Origin: Chrysogorgia sp. JL179-B06
Lineage: Eukaryota > Cnidaria > Anthozoa > Scleralcyonacea > Chrysogorgiidae
DNA length: 64,000 nucleotides
Direction of reading: 5' to 3'
NCBI GenBank assembly: GCA_035772405.1
Contig: JAYKKM010000225.1
Location: forward strand, 1,925,501-1,989,500
Shown here: positions 22,459-32,725 of the stretch, in pieces
How the letters are laid out: every line of letters begins with the position of its first letter
Numbering within the stretch: position 1 is the stretch's first letter
Position numbers and translations under genes: made by a program
Notes under the pieces: model-generated
What the model saw: the letters and a program-made list of their open reading frames with translations, nothing else
Told to the model about the DNA's origin: nothing
The model's database searches: none

Positions 22459-24235
22459 CAGTCCCTTCTGCGCATGTGCGGGGTTTGTTTACGTTTTGCT
22501 TGTTTTGTTTATGTTGGAGACTCCACACCGGAAATGGCTGCTATATTAGTGCGTTGTTTTTATCGCAAGCGTGTAGAACAATATTTGATTTCGAATTCCA
22601 ATCTATTTTGCTACGCTGGTAGAGATGTCTCTAAACTGTATTTATTTCACACGCACGACATGGAAGAAATTCAAAGAAGAAAATGATTGATTAAATATGA
22701 ACAATGAAGTGGCGAGACACCAAGACTACGATGCCGTGAATAGGCGTGAAATATACGAGTGAAATTCTCGGGGGTACCAAAGAATCAATTTATTCTGGTA
22801 AGCATTTTATAAAATACAACAAATCTTTGACCCTTTAAAGGCCTTCCATGTTCTTTAACATGCATGCTCTGATGTGGATTTTTTAGCCGTGTGTATTAAC
22901 GGTAAACTCTAACAACACCGGAGGCAATGTCAAGCATATTTTTATAAAATGCAAACAAGCGCTCTCTTTTAGTAGTAAAAGTCTCAAGCAAGAAAAAAGA
23001 ACTTCAGTATATATATACTAGTATATATATATTACTTTATATATGTACCTTATTATAGTGTGGTGTATTTATAGTATGTTTAAAGTTATAATCGAAGTCG
23101 GTCGTCGGATTATACAGTATGTATTGTCATGTCAGTAAAAAAAACTCGAAAGCCGTGCGAGTTTACTGTATCTTAAAGAACATGGAAGGCCTTTAAATGG
23201 TCAAAGGTTTGTTGTATTTTATGAAATGCTTATCAAAATGAACTGATTCTTCGATTCGGCGGCGATTCCCCAGAGGTTTTCGAAGCATAGTAGCCGTAGA
23301 AATTGACCATGATTTTCGCCATGTCTCGTGCGTGTGAAATAAATACAGTTTAGTCCAGGGCTGGTTAGTCTTTAAAGGCATCTCTACCAGTCTAGTATTG
23401 TATCTTAACTTAGCTGGATCCAATAGCAAAGTACAGGGTTAGGATTCAATATCAAAGGACTTGAATCCAGCTTGCGATAAAACAACGGCTTAATAATATA
23501 GCAACCATTTCCGGTGTGGAGTCTCCTAAAGAGTGAGTGTCAGGGTAGTGCTTTGCGCGCTTGTGTTTTTGTTTTCATACGAATTGATTGCAGTGCATCA
23601 CATCGTTAGAACTATAATTTACATGTGAACTCTAGATTTATTTGGAAATGTTGAAATTGGAGTCCGATCCTGACTTCGGGACGTTATGAAGTTAATGTTC
23701 AAGACGATTTGAACAGTTGCGGTTCGCTTGTTTGTGAACCACTGCGGGCCGCGCGCAACGCCGTTTCTGACGAACAAGCTGGCCCGGATGGCTTTAGTTC
23801 CTGAATCTTTGCAAATTCAAATGAACAAAACATCAGAAGAAACAAAATATATTTCTTTACTAGTCACTCATCAAACACTTCCATTCGCAAACTTATTCGC
23901 GCTGTTTCAGCAGCATAACCCGGCCTTCCACGCTTCGGAGGCGAAGCGCTCGTAGCAGCTTCTATGTATCGAAAAGATTACTACAGTAAATTTTCAATTT
24001 TACGAAAAATATCACAATAATTGATCACTCAGGTATATTTACTTCTTAGAAAACTTGAAAATGGATAATGGATAAAAAGGATTGATCAAATATCGACGGA
24101 TTCGTTTGTGAACTAAAATAGGCGTCCCATAAAATGGCCGCCAAGAAGAAAACAAGCGCGAAAAGCACTACCCTGACACTCATAAACAAAACAAGCAAAA
24201 CGTAAACAAACCCCGCACATGCGCAGAAGGGACTG
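22459..24235. mobile_element. TA-flanked fold-back insertion at the PLE ORF end
   Basis: Ends CAGTCCCTTCTGCGCATG and its complement CATGCGCAGAAGGGACTG are flanked by TA on both sides, as for Tc1/mariner-type targets. The inverted ends extend about 60 bp (GTTTACGTTTTGCTTGTTTTG). Inside is a hairpin, about 22,500-23,525 (TTCCATGTTCTTTAA near 22,848 mirrors about 23,173). A smaller inverted-end element lies at about 23,530-24,182 (GTGTCAGGGTAGTGCTTT). No transposase seen. Confidence 0.75.
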
Positions 24236-24237
24236 TA

Positions 24238-24533
24238 GGAACGTCTTCACGAGTTAAACACGCAAAGTCTCTAATTACAGGCGTGATCTCATAATGTTAT
24301 AAGATAGGCCAGTAACGGAAGATGTAATATGATGCTTGTGGTGCTGTAGGTGTTTTTTATAAGTCACATTTAGTCTAGCACTGATGAGTGCAGGTTCGCC
24401 TGTACGAAACAGAACTGTATGCAATAAACTAATGTCGAAAGTGTAACCGTGTCCAGTTATTCTATATATTTGCTCTACCGATGGTATCGAGCACTCTCGA
24501 AACACAAACACAAGCTCTCTATTTGATATATTC
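24238..24533 (+). repeat. Penelope-like terminal repeat (pLTR), forward copy
   Basis: Begins GGAACGTCTTCACGAG after the insertion and ends near TTTGATATATTCGCTCC, just before the N-terminal half-ORF. It serves as the 3' pLTR of the C-half and the 5' pLTR of the N-half. It contains the ribozyme at 24,366. Confidence 0.8.
24366..24434 (+). ncRNA. Type I hammerhead ribozyme, copy 2
   Basis: The core CTGATGA (24,381-24,387) is followed by stem II, GTGCAGG-TTCG-CCTGTAC, seven pairs with one G-U and a UUCG loop. Then comes GAAA (24,406-24,409) and a minimal stem III, ACAG-AA-CTGT. The predicted cleavage is after A24,419 (GUA). Stem I closes with GCA/TGC next to the core, and beyond an internal loop CATTTAGT pairs with ACTAATG. 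All universally conserved hammerhead bases are present, including G10.1-C11.1 and A15.1-U16.1. Minimal type I hammerheads in pLTRs are an established trait of Penelope-like elements. The ribozyme is expected to process PLE RNA into units. Confidence 0.85.
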
Positions 24534-24575
24534 GCTCCTTAATTGTCGAGCACTCTTTTGGATTCGTGTATCAAT

Positions 24576-25490
24576 ATGGACCGGATATCTTTTGAATACT
24601 CGACAAAGAACATACCTACAGCACCAAGATCATCATATTTAAAGAAACTCATCGAGAAAACCGAACTATTCATGAAACGTATAAGATGGAAAGCCTACTT
24701 TTTCCTTAACCCCAAGACAGCAGAACCAACTCAAGAAAAATATGGATTTAAGACGCAAAATTCACCGCCTGTAATTAGCGAGCTGAAAGAATTTGAAGAG
24801 TGTATGGCCAACTTGATTCAAGGTATCGAATTCGAAAACAAACCGAACGATTTCCAAAGTAAACTACTACAAGACTTAAAGACAACAAAACACGACAAGA
24901 AGTTAACGATTAAGGCCGACAAAACAACAAATTACTATAAGATGAATCCCGAAACTTATAACGAACTTGTAAGCAAAAATGTGACCAAGACTTACAAGAA
25001 GGCAAGCAAGAGCGAAGTAGAATCAGTCAACAGAGAGGCCAAGCGCATCGCAGAAAGCATAAACCTTAGCGACCGAATAGACAAGTTAGCGGAAAAAGAA
25101 GCCTTCATCACCCTAAAAGATCATAAACCCAACTTTGAAAATAACCCCACCTGCAGATTAATAAACCCAACCAAGTCAGAAATAGGATACGTTAGCAAAG
25201 TCATACTTAGTAATAGTGAGAAGCGTCGTTGAATCAACCGGGCTGAATTTATGGAAAAGCACGCGAGAGGTTCTCGAATGGTTCCGAAAATCACCCAACA
25301 AACAAGATAGCAACTTCATTAACTTCGATATCATCGACTTCTACCCGTCAATCACCGAGCGTCTCCTCCTGAAAGCAATCGACTTTGCAAAGCAATATAC
25401 TGAAGTTAAAGAAAGCGACAAGGAAATCATCATCCATGCGAAACGCAGCCTAATTTTCAACGCGGAAGAACCCTGGAAGAAACGGAAGAT
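24576..25490 (+). pseudogene. Penelope-like element, N-terminal half of the ORF
   Basis: ATG at 24,576 (MDRISFEYS) follows the pLTR directly. Motifs include [35 protein letters not shown] and, after a one-base frameshift near 25,215, NFINFDIIDFYPSITERLLL, the first catalytic Asp box of the RT. The frame then runs SDKEIIIHAKRSLIF to EEPWKK, where it is cut off and joined to another pLTR. Its last ~66 bp are the same as the first ~66 bp of the C-half at 21.2 kb. The two halves are therefore complementary pieces of one element family. Confidence 0.85.
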
Positions 25491-25640
25491 GTAATATGAT
25501 GTAATATGATGCTTGTGGTGCTGTAGGTGTTTTTTATAAGTCACATTTAGTCTAGCACTGATGAGTGCAGGTTCGCCTGTACGAAACCGAACTGTATGCA
25601 ATAAACTAATGTCGAAAGTGTAACCGTGTCCAGTTATTCT
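25491..25640 (+). repeat. Partial pLTR copy 3, running into (TA)n
   Basis: Starts at CGGAAGATGTAATATGATG (with that word duplicated) and ends GTGTCCAGTTATTC(TA)n. It carries a third ribozyme and closes the N-half element. Confidence 0.8.
25544..25611 (+). ncRNA. Type I hammerhead ribozyme, copy 3, stem III weakened
   Basis: As copy 2, but stem III reads ACCG-AA-CTGT, replacing an A-U pair with a C-U mismatch. The core, stem I and stem II are unchanged. Activity may be reduced. Confidence 0.75.
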
Positions 25641-25817
25641 ATATATATATATATATATATATATACTTTCAACATGTAGTTTGATCAGTATTGATAAATA
25701 CTTTCAACATGTAGTTTGATCGAGTGAAATGCCAAATATTACCTATAATATACCCAGAATCTTATCCCGGCATTACCACCATATATACAGAACTCGTGAC
25801 TAGGCTCTCGGCAACGG

Positions 25818-25887
25818 CTTCCGTAGCTCAGTGGTCAGAGCGCTGCACTAGCAATCGCAGGGTCGCGGGTTCAATTCCTACCGGAAG
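25818..25887 (+). tRNA. tRNA-Ala(AGC)-like, unit 1
   Basis: CTTCCG/CGGAAG acceptor, GCTC/GAGC D-arm, anticodon loop CTAGCAA (AGC) on a CTGC/GCAG stem, B box GGTTCAATTCC. The acceptor is one pair short and the anticodon arm has one extra base. Likely SINE- or repeat-borne. Confidence 0.55.
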
Positions 25888-26093
25888 GCCGCTAAGTTGC
25901 ATTTTTCGCAACTGGTCCCGGTTTGGTCTTAAAATGTATGTATTCCAACACTCGAAATTTTCCTTCACCATAAATACTTTCAACATGTAGTTTGATCGAG
26001 TGAAATGCCAAATATTACCTATAATATACCCAGAATCTTATCCCGGCATTACCACCATATATACAGAACTCGTGACTAGGCTCTCGGCAACGG

Positions 26094-26163
26094 CTTCCGT
26101 AGCTCAGTGGTCAGAGCGCTGCACTAGCAATCGCAGGGTCGCGGTTTCAATTCCTACCGGAAG
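26094..26163 (+). tRNA. tRNA-Ala(AGC)-like, unit 2
   Basis: Same as unit 1, but with GGTTTCAATTCC, weakening the T stem. Confidence 0.5.
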
Positions 26164-26277
26164 GCCGCTAAGTTGCATTTTTCGCAACTGGTCCCGGTTT
26201 GGTCTTAAAATGTATGTATTCCAACACTCGAAATTTTCCTTCACCATAAATACTTTCAACATATATATATATATATA

Positions 26278-28345
26278 CAGTCAATTCAAAAAAGGTTGTC
26301 TTTGAAACATATAAACCTTAAACATTAAGCGCGCAATGTAGGTTGGGAATTCTTATTTAAATTCAGGACGGCTTTGTTAGAATGCCAGCCGCATGCTGGT
26401 TTAAGTGGGTTTTTACCTACAGATATCGAGTAAAACGATAAATCGCTATATTCAAAAGTTCAGAAATTTAGGAAATGTCAGCACAGATCGCTAGACCATA
26501 TTATTGAATATCAATACACCACACGAAGAATTGGTAATGGAATTGCTGCTGCAGTATCCAGATTATGAAGAAATTAACAGGGTCCGTCGCAATATGCATG
26601 CTCCAGTCATCATTACTATATTTAAGAAGAAAAAAAACATTATTAGTGCATGTCAACAAGATTAGTGCATGTCTAGCGTATGGTTTTACGATGATGGTTT
26701 TGTAAAAATAAAAATGATGTATTAAATTAACGGCTTGCTGAAATCTCTTTTATAGTTAAGCAAAATTGCACAACAAAGATGCGAAGATGCGAAGATGCGA
26801 GAGCAGAATTTCGAGCTTCGACGCGCTTATTATCTCCAGAGATGTTCGTTTTTCTTGACGAAAGTGGATATCTAAGTTGACTAAAAATTTGCATGTTTTG
26901 TGCTGACAAGTAATAAAATAGAAACCAGACGGGAATATCAAATTCCCATGAATCTTAATGTTTCTTTTGTTCTGCAAAAAGCCTTTGGACCATGGATTGC
27001 CATCTTGTTTCTCTTTTAAACCTCTTTCATGGTCAAAGTGAATCTACTCTTTTACGTTATTTTACAGCCTAAAAGAATCATGAGAACACATGGATATAAT
27101 TCGAAACAGGCAAAAATCTATCGGCGCTATTCCAGTGATATGTATACGGAAGGTTTACTTGACGTTGGAATATATACAGTGTGTATAAAAAAAACTGAAC
27201 CTGCATAAAATTAATTAACATTCTTTTCAAACCTATTGTCACCTTGACTAGTATGGTTTTATACACACCTCGGAACAGATCTCCAACAGCAGCAATATTT
27301 CCCAATATTTCCCGTGTGGTTCTTCGCCAGCCAGAATTGCCCTTGTAATTACACGGTTAAATGACTAGTTCCTGTATTCAGATATTTTCTGACGTTTCAC
27401 AAAACTGTTATCTTAATTTCCCAGGTGTATATAAGACCGTATTTTTAATTTCCAAGTAGTATGACCATTTTCTAAGGTTCAGTTTTTTTATACACACATG
27501 TAGAGAACATGTAGATGGCGAAACATGCAAGCGGTGTGAAATTTCCCATGGGATGTACGCTTTAATTTTAACTGAACAGAACATCCCTTAGAATAATTCT
27601 GCGCATTTGGACTCTCGTGGGAATTTGATGTTCCCGCCTGGTTCCCAATTAATTAATTGTCAGCACAAAACAACATGCAAATTATTAATCAACTTATGCG
27701 TCAAGGAAAACGAACATCTCTCGAGGTAATAACCACGCCGAAGCCCAAAATTCTGCTCTCGCATCATCGCATCTTTGTTGTGCAATTTTGTTTAAATAGA
27801 GATTTCAGCATGCCGTTAATAAATACATATTTTTTATTTTTTCAAAATCATTATAGTATAAAAACCAGTTAAATACGCTAGACAATAACTTTCCGAGTTA
27901 TGTTTTTTCTTAAATGGTATCATGAAGAGTGGAGCACGAATATTGCGATCCCGTTTCTTCATATACTTTTACAATACTTCTACAATCGTTCTATCTGGAT
28001 ACTGCAGCAGCAATTCCATTAGAACCATGTCGTTCTTCGTGTGGATGTATTGATATACAATAATACGGTCTATACCGATGATAGAAGTGCTGACATTTCC
28101 TAAATTTATGAACTTTTGAATATAGCGATTTGTCATTTTACTCGATATCTGTAGGTAAAAACCCACTTCCTGGACCTCAATACACACTATTTCCGTCAAC
28201 CAAATTGCTCTCCATCTTAAATATTAACTGTATGCAGCCGGCATTCTAACAAATCGCTCCTGAATTTAAATAAGAATTCCCAACCTATCTTGCGCGCTCA
28301 ATGTTTAAGGTTTATATGTTTCAAAGACAACCTTTTTTGAATTGA

Positions 28346-28347
<2 letters not shown>
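26278..28347. mobile_element. 2.07-kb near-complete palindrome with TA target flanks
   Basis: Ends CAGTCAATTCAAAAAAGGTTG and complement, each abutting (TA)n. Inverted pairing continues through TCGAGTAAAA/ATATAGCGAT blocks (26,430 and 28,130) and GCAAAATTGCACAACAAAGATG (26,760 and about 27,785) to a centre near 27,310. A smaller inner element has GTGTATAAAAAAAACTGAA ends at about 27,180 and 27,500. It resembles a Tc1/mariner-type fold-back. No transposase seen. Confidence 0.75.

Positions 28348-28404
<57 letters not shown>
28347..28404. repeat. (TA)n tract
   Basis: Lies between the palindrome and a PLE terminal region. Confidence 0.95.
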
Positions 28405-28409
<5 letters not shown>

Positions 28410-28432
28410 TATTTATTTATTAGATGATTAAC

Positions 28433-28476
28433 GTTGCTCCTCGGAGTTTCACGCGTTTAAGCGATCATCAGGCAAC
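28433..28476 (-). ncRNA. Degenerate hammerhead-like motif downstream of a PLE ORF
   Basis: On the minus strand GTTGC pairs with GCAAC (stem I) around CTGATGA, a CGC/GCG stem II, GAAA and a CTC/GAG stem III. The required U16.1 is G and 10.1/11.1 are not G-C, so it is probably inactive. Its position just past the PLE C-terminus matches a pLTR. Confidence 0.45.
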
Positions 28477-28894
28477 CGCTGGGTGTTCCAGGAGGTGTCA
28501 CTTTATTCTTAGTGCGGCGAAGATTTTTGGCATAAAATTTATTTTCGTGTCGACATTTGGAAATTATCTCAGTTCTTTTGTTGAGTAAGTTCTACTTGTC
28601 GGCTTTCAATATAAAAAGCTTTTCTTCGACAGGACCATAGGTTACAGCGGTTTGCCCCACTTGTACACGTACGCAGCCGCGCAGCGGCGCGTTTTAATAC
28701 AGACCAATTGATAGTGAACGGTTTGCCATTTCTTTTCAAGTGCCAAACGTGCTTCGAAAGTTCAGTCTCGTTTGCATATTTCTCGTCACGTAAATATTTC
28801 TGGTGGTTATTAAAGCGTTGTTTGAAGTTGTTGGCCGTCATTCCTATATATTGTTTGGAGTTATATATATTCCTATATATTGTTTCGAGTCTCG

Positions 28895-29758
28895 GGATGA
28901 GTTGCCGGTGCCGAGGCCCTCGTTTTTTGCGCGGCCAACGCAATGCCTTGTGGGATCGACTGGGGGCAAACAAAGCGCACGTAATAGAGTTTGTAAATAA
29001 TTGCAACGATATTCCGAAAGGGAGAAAAGAATTAGGTGTTCGAGGAGATGGAAACTGTTTTTATCGATCTGTTTCACTGTGAAGAGATGAGCATAATGCG
29101 AATCACGCACAAATAAGAGCAATGGTCAACGAAGTGATAGCACAAAATCAAGCCGCATTTGCGCCATTTCTGTTATTATCAAACACTGTGGATGAACCTT
29201 TGAATAAAAGTAAGCGTAACGGGACGTGCGGTGAAACGCTAGATTTCCTTGTGTGTGCGACGTTATTCCAAAGGACGGTATTTCTTTATCCAATGTCTTC
29301 GCGTGTGTGGCTAAAGTTCGACCTTTGTCGAAAGTCAAGGCTGTCATTCCACAAGTTGTTCGTGTAATCGTGTCCTATTACGCTACCATGACTTTCATCC
29401 ATCGTCGTATCATTTCAACTTGCTTGCACCTCTTGGCCAGTTGGCCGCTGTTGTGACGCTCCGCAGACGTTTATTAATCTTGTTGGCGACAATGACGACG
29501 CTATAAACAAAACTGTCCTTTCCGAAAGTGTGACCGGTCGTTGTCGCATCCCCAAACAGCACAGTGATCTCCTTTTCCCATATGCAAGATCAAATATTAT
29601 AAAATATACCAATACTTATTTAAAAAACACAATATATTTGATATTAAATTCGTAAAAGAAAAATGGTTTGCCCCACTGTATGTTTGCCCCCAGTCGATCC
29701 CATAAACCATTGCGTTGACCGCGCAATTCTCAAGGGCCTCGGCACCGGCAACTCATCC
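28895..29758. mobile_element. 864-bp insertion with ~80-bp inverted ends, carrying an OTU fragment
   Basis: GGATGAGTTGCCGGTGCCGA at 28,895 is mirrored at 29,739-29,758. The inversion continues through GCGCGG(C/T)CAACGCAATG and GGGATCGACTGGGGGCAAAC. It sits inside the PLE between CPLKG and the GIY-YIG block. No clear target duplication was seen. Confidence 0.75.
28995..29330 (+). pseudogene. OTU-domain cysteine protease fragment
   Basis: KGRKELGVRGDGNCFYRSVS contains the OTU catalytic motif DGNCFYR. An in-frame TGA at 29,080 interrupts RDEHNANHAQIRAMVNEVI. The later CGETLDFLVCATLFQRTVFLY matches the OTU region before the catalytic His. Only one stop breaks about 110 codons, so the copy is young or was recently active. 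Confidence 0.6.
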
Positions 29759-31035
29759 AATCCTTTCAATGGGCACTCGGTCTTCTTTCTGCAGCTGCAC
29801 TTTCTCTCCTCGGGATTTTTCTTCGACAGGATGCGGTGGTTGTGTTTTGAGATAGCGCTCTTGATGTTTTCCATACAACTGTAACTGATTTTTATAGTGT
29901 TCCGGTTGAATATTTTATGAATTTATGGAGGTTATTGGGTCTGAAGTGGCGGTCAATCAGGTTAAGGAATTTATGTCCAATGTTGGTCTTGTTGTTCTTG
30001 CTAAATGGGGGGTTAAACCAAATAATATTTCTTTTTCGTGTATTTGAGATGCTGATGGTTGCGGTAAGGTGTCAGGTGCGAAGTGTAGATTGGCGTTGAA
30101 GTGACTACGTTTGAGAGCCTCTTCGTAGAGGGTGAAAGTGATGAAATTCTCTTGTTGATGGAAGTAGGGAGTTGTTTGATGATGGTTGGTGGGTGGGTGG
30201 TTAGAGTGGCTGTCGACATACAATGGCTCGTCATTTGGTTTCCGGTAAGGCTGGTGTTTGCCATTGAGCATGCAGACATCAAGAAAATTGGTGATTTTTT
30301 GGTCAACTGGACAGTGATCTTTAGGCCGAATTCTTCAAAAATCTTGGTCAGATCTTTTCTGCCTTTACCTACTAGTCTGCCGGTGAGGTTTTCGAGAAGC
30401 ACCAACCCGTCGTCTCGGTAGAGACCCACGTTATTTCCTCCGAATTGTTTGGCCAAACTTTCCAAGATGAACAGACCAACTAATTCACATATCTCCGCGC
30501 CGTCGAAGCTACCCATCGTAACGTCGAACGTTCCCGAGTTGTTTTTCTTTATCCATGGCTTTTCTCCGCTAAAGAGCACTGATCTACGCACGTGCTTTAT
30601 GATGGCTATATGATTATCAGGAATGGATGTCATCTCCTTGGCTCACGCAATTGTTTTATCCAACAGCTCTTCGCCGTAATGGATGGATAAAAATCTACTA
30701 TATCAAAGGACAGGAAAGAGTGTTTGTTTTTGTTGTTTATGGCGTTGAACCAATCAATGACAGATGAAGTATTCCTCCTCTGATTTACGTCGACAGTAGA
30801 TCTAATAGTGTTATTAATTTGATCTAAAAGCACTTTGCTTACTTTACCGAGATCACTTTTCGCAGGGTTAATAAGTCGGCAGGTAGGATTGTTGTCGGCG
30901 AAATTATCTTTGTGGTCTTTCAGGGTTAACCTAATATTAACCTAACATTAACGTTAATGCAGTCAGGCATGTTTCTTTTTAAACAATTTAATGTAAAATG
31001 TATATACTGTTGACTCTGACTAAAAAGGTTAAAAA

Positions 31036-31990
31036 TGGACGTTTCGGTCAAGATACTATGACCTTCGTCAGCGATATAAAATAGTCTAAAAACTGCTAGA
31101 GGACAGGAATTAAATATTCAAAATTTTTGAAAAATATTAAAAACAGGTTATGAGTTAAGAATAATATAAACTGAATTAAGGAAGGCTATATATTCATTAA
31201 TGGACTTCAATTCACGCGCGGAGAGCCATGCTTCCAAAAACAATCTCTGCAGATCCTATTGTCTGCAACGGTCGACTAGCTATTTAGTGAACGTTTTCAA
31301 AATCAATGTCGTGCTGTGTTTGACAGTGGTGTTGTGCCAAAAGGGAATTCTTGTCCAAATGAAAAATTGCTCTTTTGTGTTCTTTTATTCTAGTTTTTAA
31401 TGCTCGGGAGGTTTGACCGATGTAAACGCAGTCACATTCTTTGCAGCCGATTTTATAGACAACGCCGGTTGTGCAATTACTGTCAAGTTTGTCCTTAGGT
31501 CTCCTAAAGATTGAGCCGATGGTTTTGATGGGTTTGTGAGCTACTTTAATACTCCGTATTTGTTTAGTGATCTCTTGAGTTTTTTGGATAGGCCTTTGGC
31601 ATATGGAAGCGTGACCATGACATCATTTTCATTATTTAATTCTTCTTGGTTGGCGGTAGGCCGTTTCTGTTGATGGTTTAAACAACTTTTTAGGAACTGT
31701 TTCGGGTAATCATTGGCCGTCAAAACGTATAAAATACGTTTTTCTTCATTGGATTGGTCTGTATTAGATGACGATGTTTTTAGCACGACAATTAAGGTTC
31801 GAACTACTGATCGTTTGTGTTGCATTGGATGGGATGACTGAAAGTTAAGATATAATATATATTTGTCTGTGTGTGTAGGCTTTCTATACTACACTACTAG
31901 TTATATACAGATACTTTGATGGAACCATCCTATTTTATATCGCTGACGAAGGTGATAGTATCTTGACCGAAACGTCCATTTTTAACCTTT
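31036..31990 (-). mobile_element. Penelope/Poseidon-type PLE fragment with inverted terminal repeats
   Basis: Inverted copies of the block TATATCGCTGACGAAGG...CCGAAACGTCCATTTTTAAC lie at about 31,036-31,075 and 31,936-31,985, around the GIY-YIG fragment. The block contains CTGACGA, a GGTCA/TGACC stem and GAAAC, like a hammerhead core. However, there is an extra A before stem II and no usable stem III, so I do not call it a ribozyme. Confidence 0.65.
31284..31826 (-). pseudogene. PLE GIY-YIG endonuclease end (different family from the YRDDGL type)
   Basis: The ORF from 31,826 contains KRILYVLTANDYPKQFLKSC and VMVTLPYAKGLSKKLKRSL. It is frameshifted near 31,545, then continues with RPKDKLDSNCTTGVVYKIG and CDCVYIGQTSRALKTRIKEH. 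The last is the GIY-YIG core with Arg and the following EH, ending near 31,284. Only the C-terminal third survives. Confidence 0.75.
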
Positions 31991-32044
31991 TTAGTCAACT
32001 GTATATATACGTTTAATATATATACATTTTATATTAAAATTTTT

Positions 32045-32045
<1 letters not shown>

Positions 32046-32130
<85 letters not shown>
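32046..32130. repeat. (TA)n tract, left arm
   Basis: About 85 bp. In the right arm the corresponding place holds a much longer (TA)n plus the six-unit tRNA-like array. Confidence 0.95.
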
Positions 32131-32132
<2 letters not shown>

Positions 32133-32266
32133 TCTATTGAATGAAATATGTATATGTATAATATGGTCTATTGACTGAAATTGAACGCTCGTTATCTCAG
32201 GAGATAGAGCGAATGCATATGAAATAAACTAATTATGATCATATTTTTTTCTCCAAAACAGTAACC

Positions 32267-32725
32267 ATGTCAGATAGGTATGTCCTCGTCGATTACGTTG
32301 AGTCGCATTGCCCACCAGAAAATGGTCTAAAATTAGGATATCAGAACGACGGGGCCGGAGATCTTTGGGTCGCTGTAGCTAAGACTCAGTGGGGTACAAT
32401 TCCAGGAAAAGCAAAAGGTGGTACCTGTTGGTACTCCTATAGTGGTGAAGAACACGAGGTTACTAGTGACTTCGCTTATGTGACAACCAAGTACACCAAG
32501 GCTGGTCTTGAAGCAAACCAATCAGGAAACCAATCAGGTTCACCCCCTCAGTTTGCACTTCTATGCGGATACCAATACGGCGCTGGATATCTCTACGCAG
32601 CAATTGCTGATACAGATTGGGGGAAAATTCCTGGAAAAGCCAAAGCTCACAGCTGTTGGTATGCGTATGGCGGTAAGGAATATAAAACGAGTGATTTCAG
32701 TTGGGTGACACTTTCTTCTGATTGA
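32267..32725 (+). CDS. Two-repeat DM9 (DUF3421) domain protein, lectin-like
   Basis: A 152-residue intact frame. The ATG at 32,267 is in a CCATGTC context and preceded by a pyrimidine tract and CAG, a possible acceptor for a 5' UTR exon. It has two tandem DM9-like repeats of about 65 residues: GDLWVAVAKTQWGTIPGKAK with CWYSYSGEEHE (about 30-65), and GYLYAAIADTDWGKIPGKAK with CWYAYGGKEYK (about 105-145). The LWVA...G.IPGKA...C...YGGKE pattern is the DM9 signature. Proteins of this family in molluscs and insects act as cytosolic or secreted sugar-binding pattern receptors; the role here is inferred only. There is no signal peptide or membrane segment. AATAAA follows the stop within 10 bp. A frameshifted twin lies in the right arm. 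Confidence 0.8.
   Translation: MSDRYVLVDYVESHCPPENGLKLGYQNDGAGDLWVAVAKTQWGTIPGKAKGGTCWYSYSGEEHEVTSDFAYVTTKYTKAGLEANQSGNQSGSPPQFALLCGYQYGAGYLYAAIADTDWGKIPGKAKAHSCWYAYGGKEYKTSDFSWVTLSSD

Larger units (their letters stand above)
25670..26262 (+). repeat. Two tandem ~276-bp units with tRNA-Ala-like genes
   Basis: Each unit begins CTTTCAACATGTAGTTTGATC and ends with CTTCACCATAAATA. The array is bordered by (TA)n on both sides. The units differ at few positions (for example GCGGGTTC versus GCGGTTTC in the B-box region). It is the same family as the six-unit array at 60.3 kb. Confidence 0.9.
28500..30935 (-). pseudogene. Second Penelope-like element, RT plus GIY-YIG, interrupted
   Basis: Read on the minus strand: [16 protein letters not shown], then FLSFDIVDFYPSIT (first Asp), VTMGSFDGAEICELVG and [11 protein letters not shown] (catalytic YxDD). 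Frameshifts follow, then the Cys-rich KCSCRKKTECPLKG near 29,800. The 864-bp insertion at 28,895-29,758 splits it. The GIY-YIG remainder resumes at 28,890 with QYIGMTANNFKQRFNNHQ and TELSKHVWHLKRNGKPF. The part above 30,061 lies in the giant inverted repeat and is duplicated at 63.1-64.0 kb. Confidence 0.85.
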
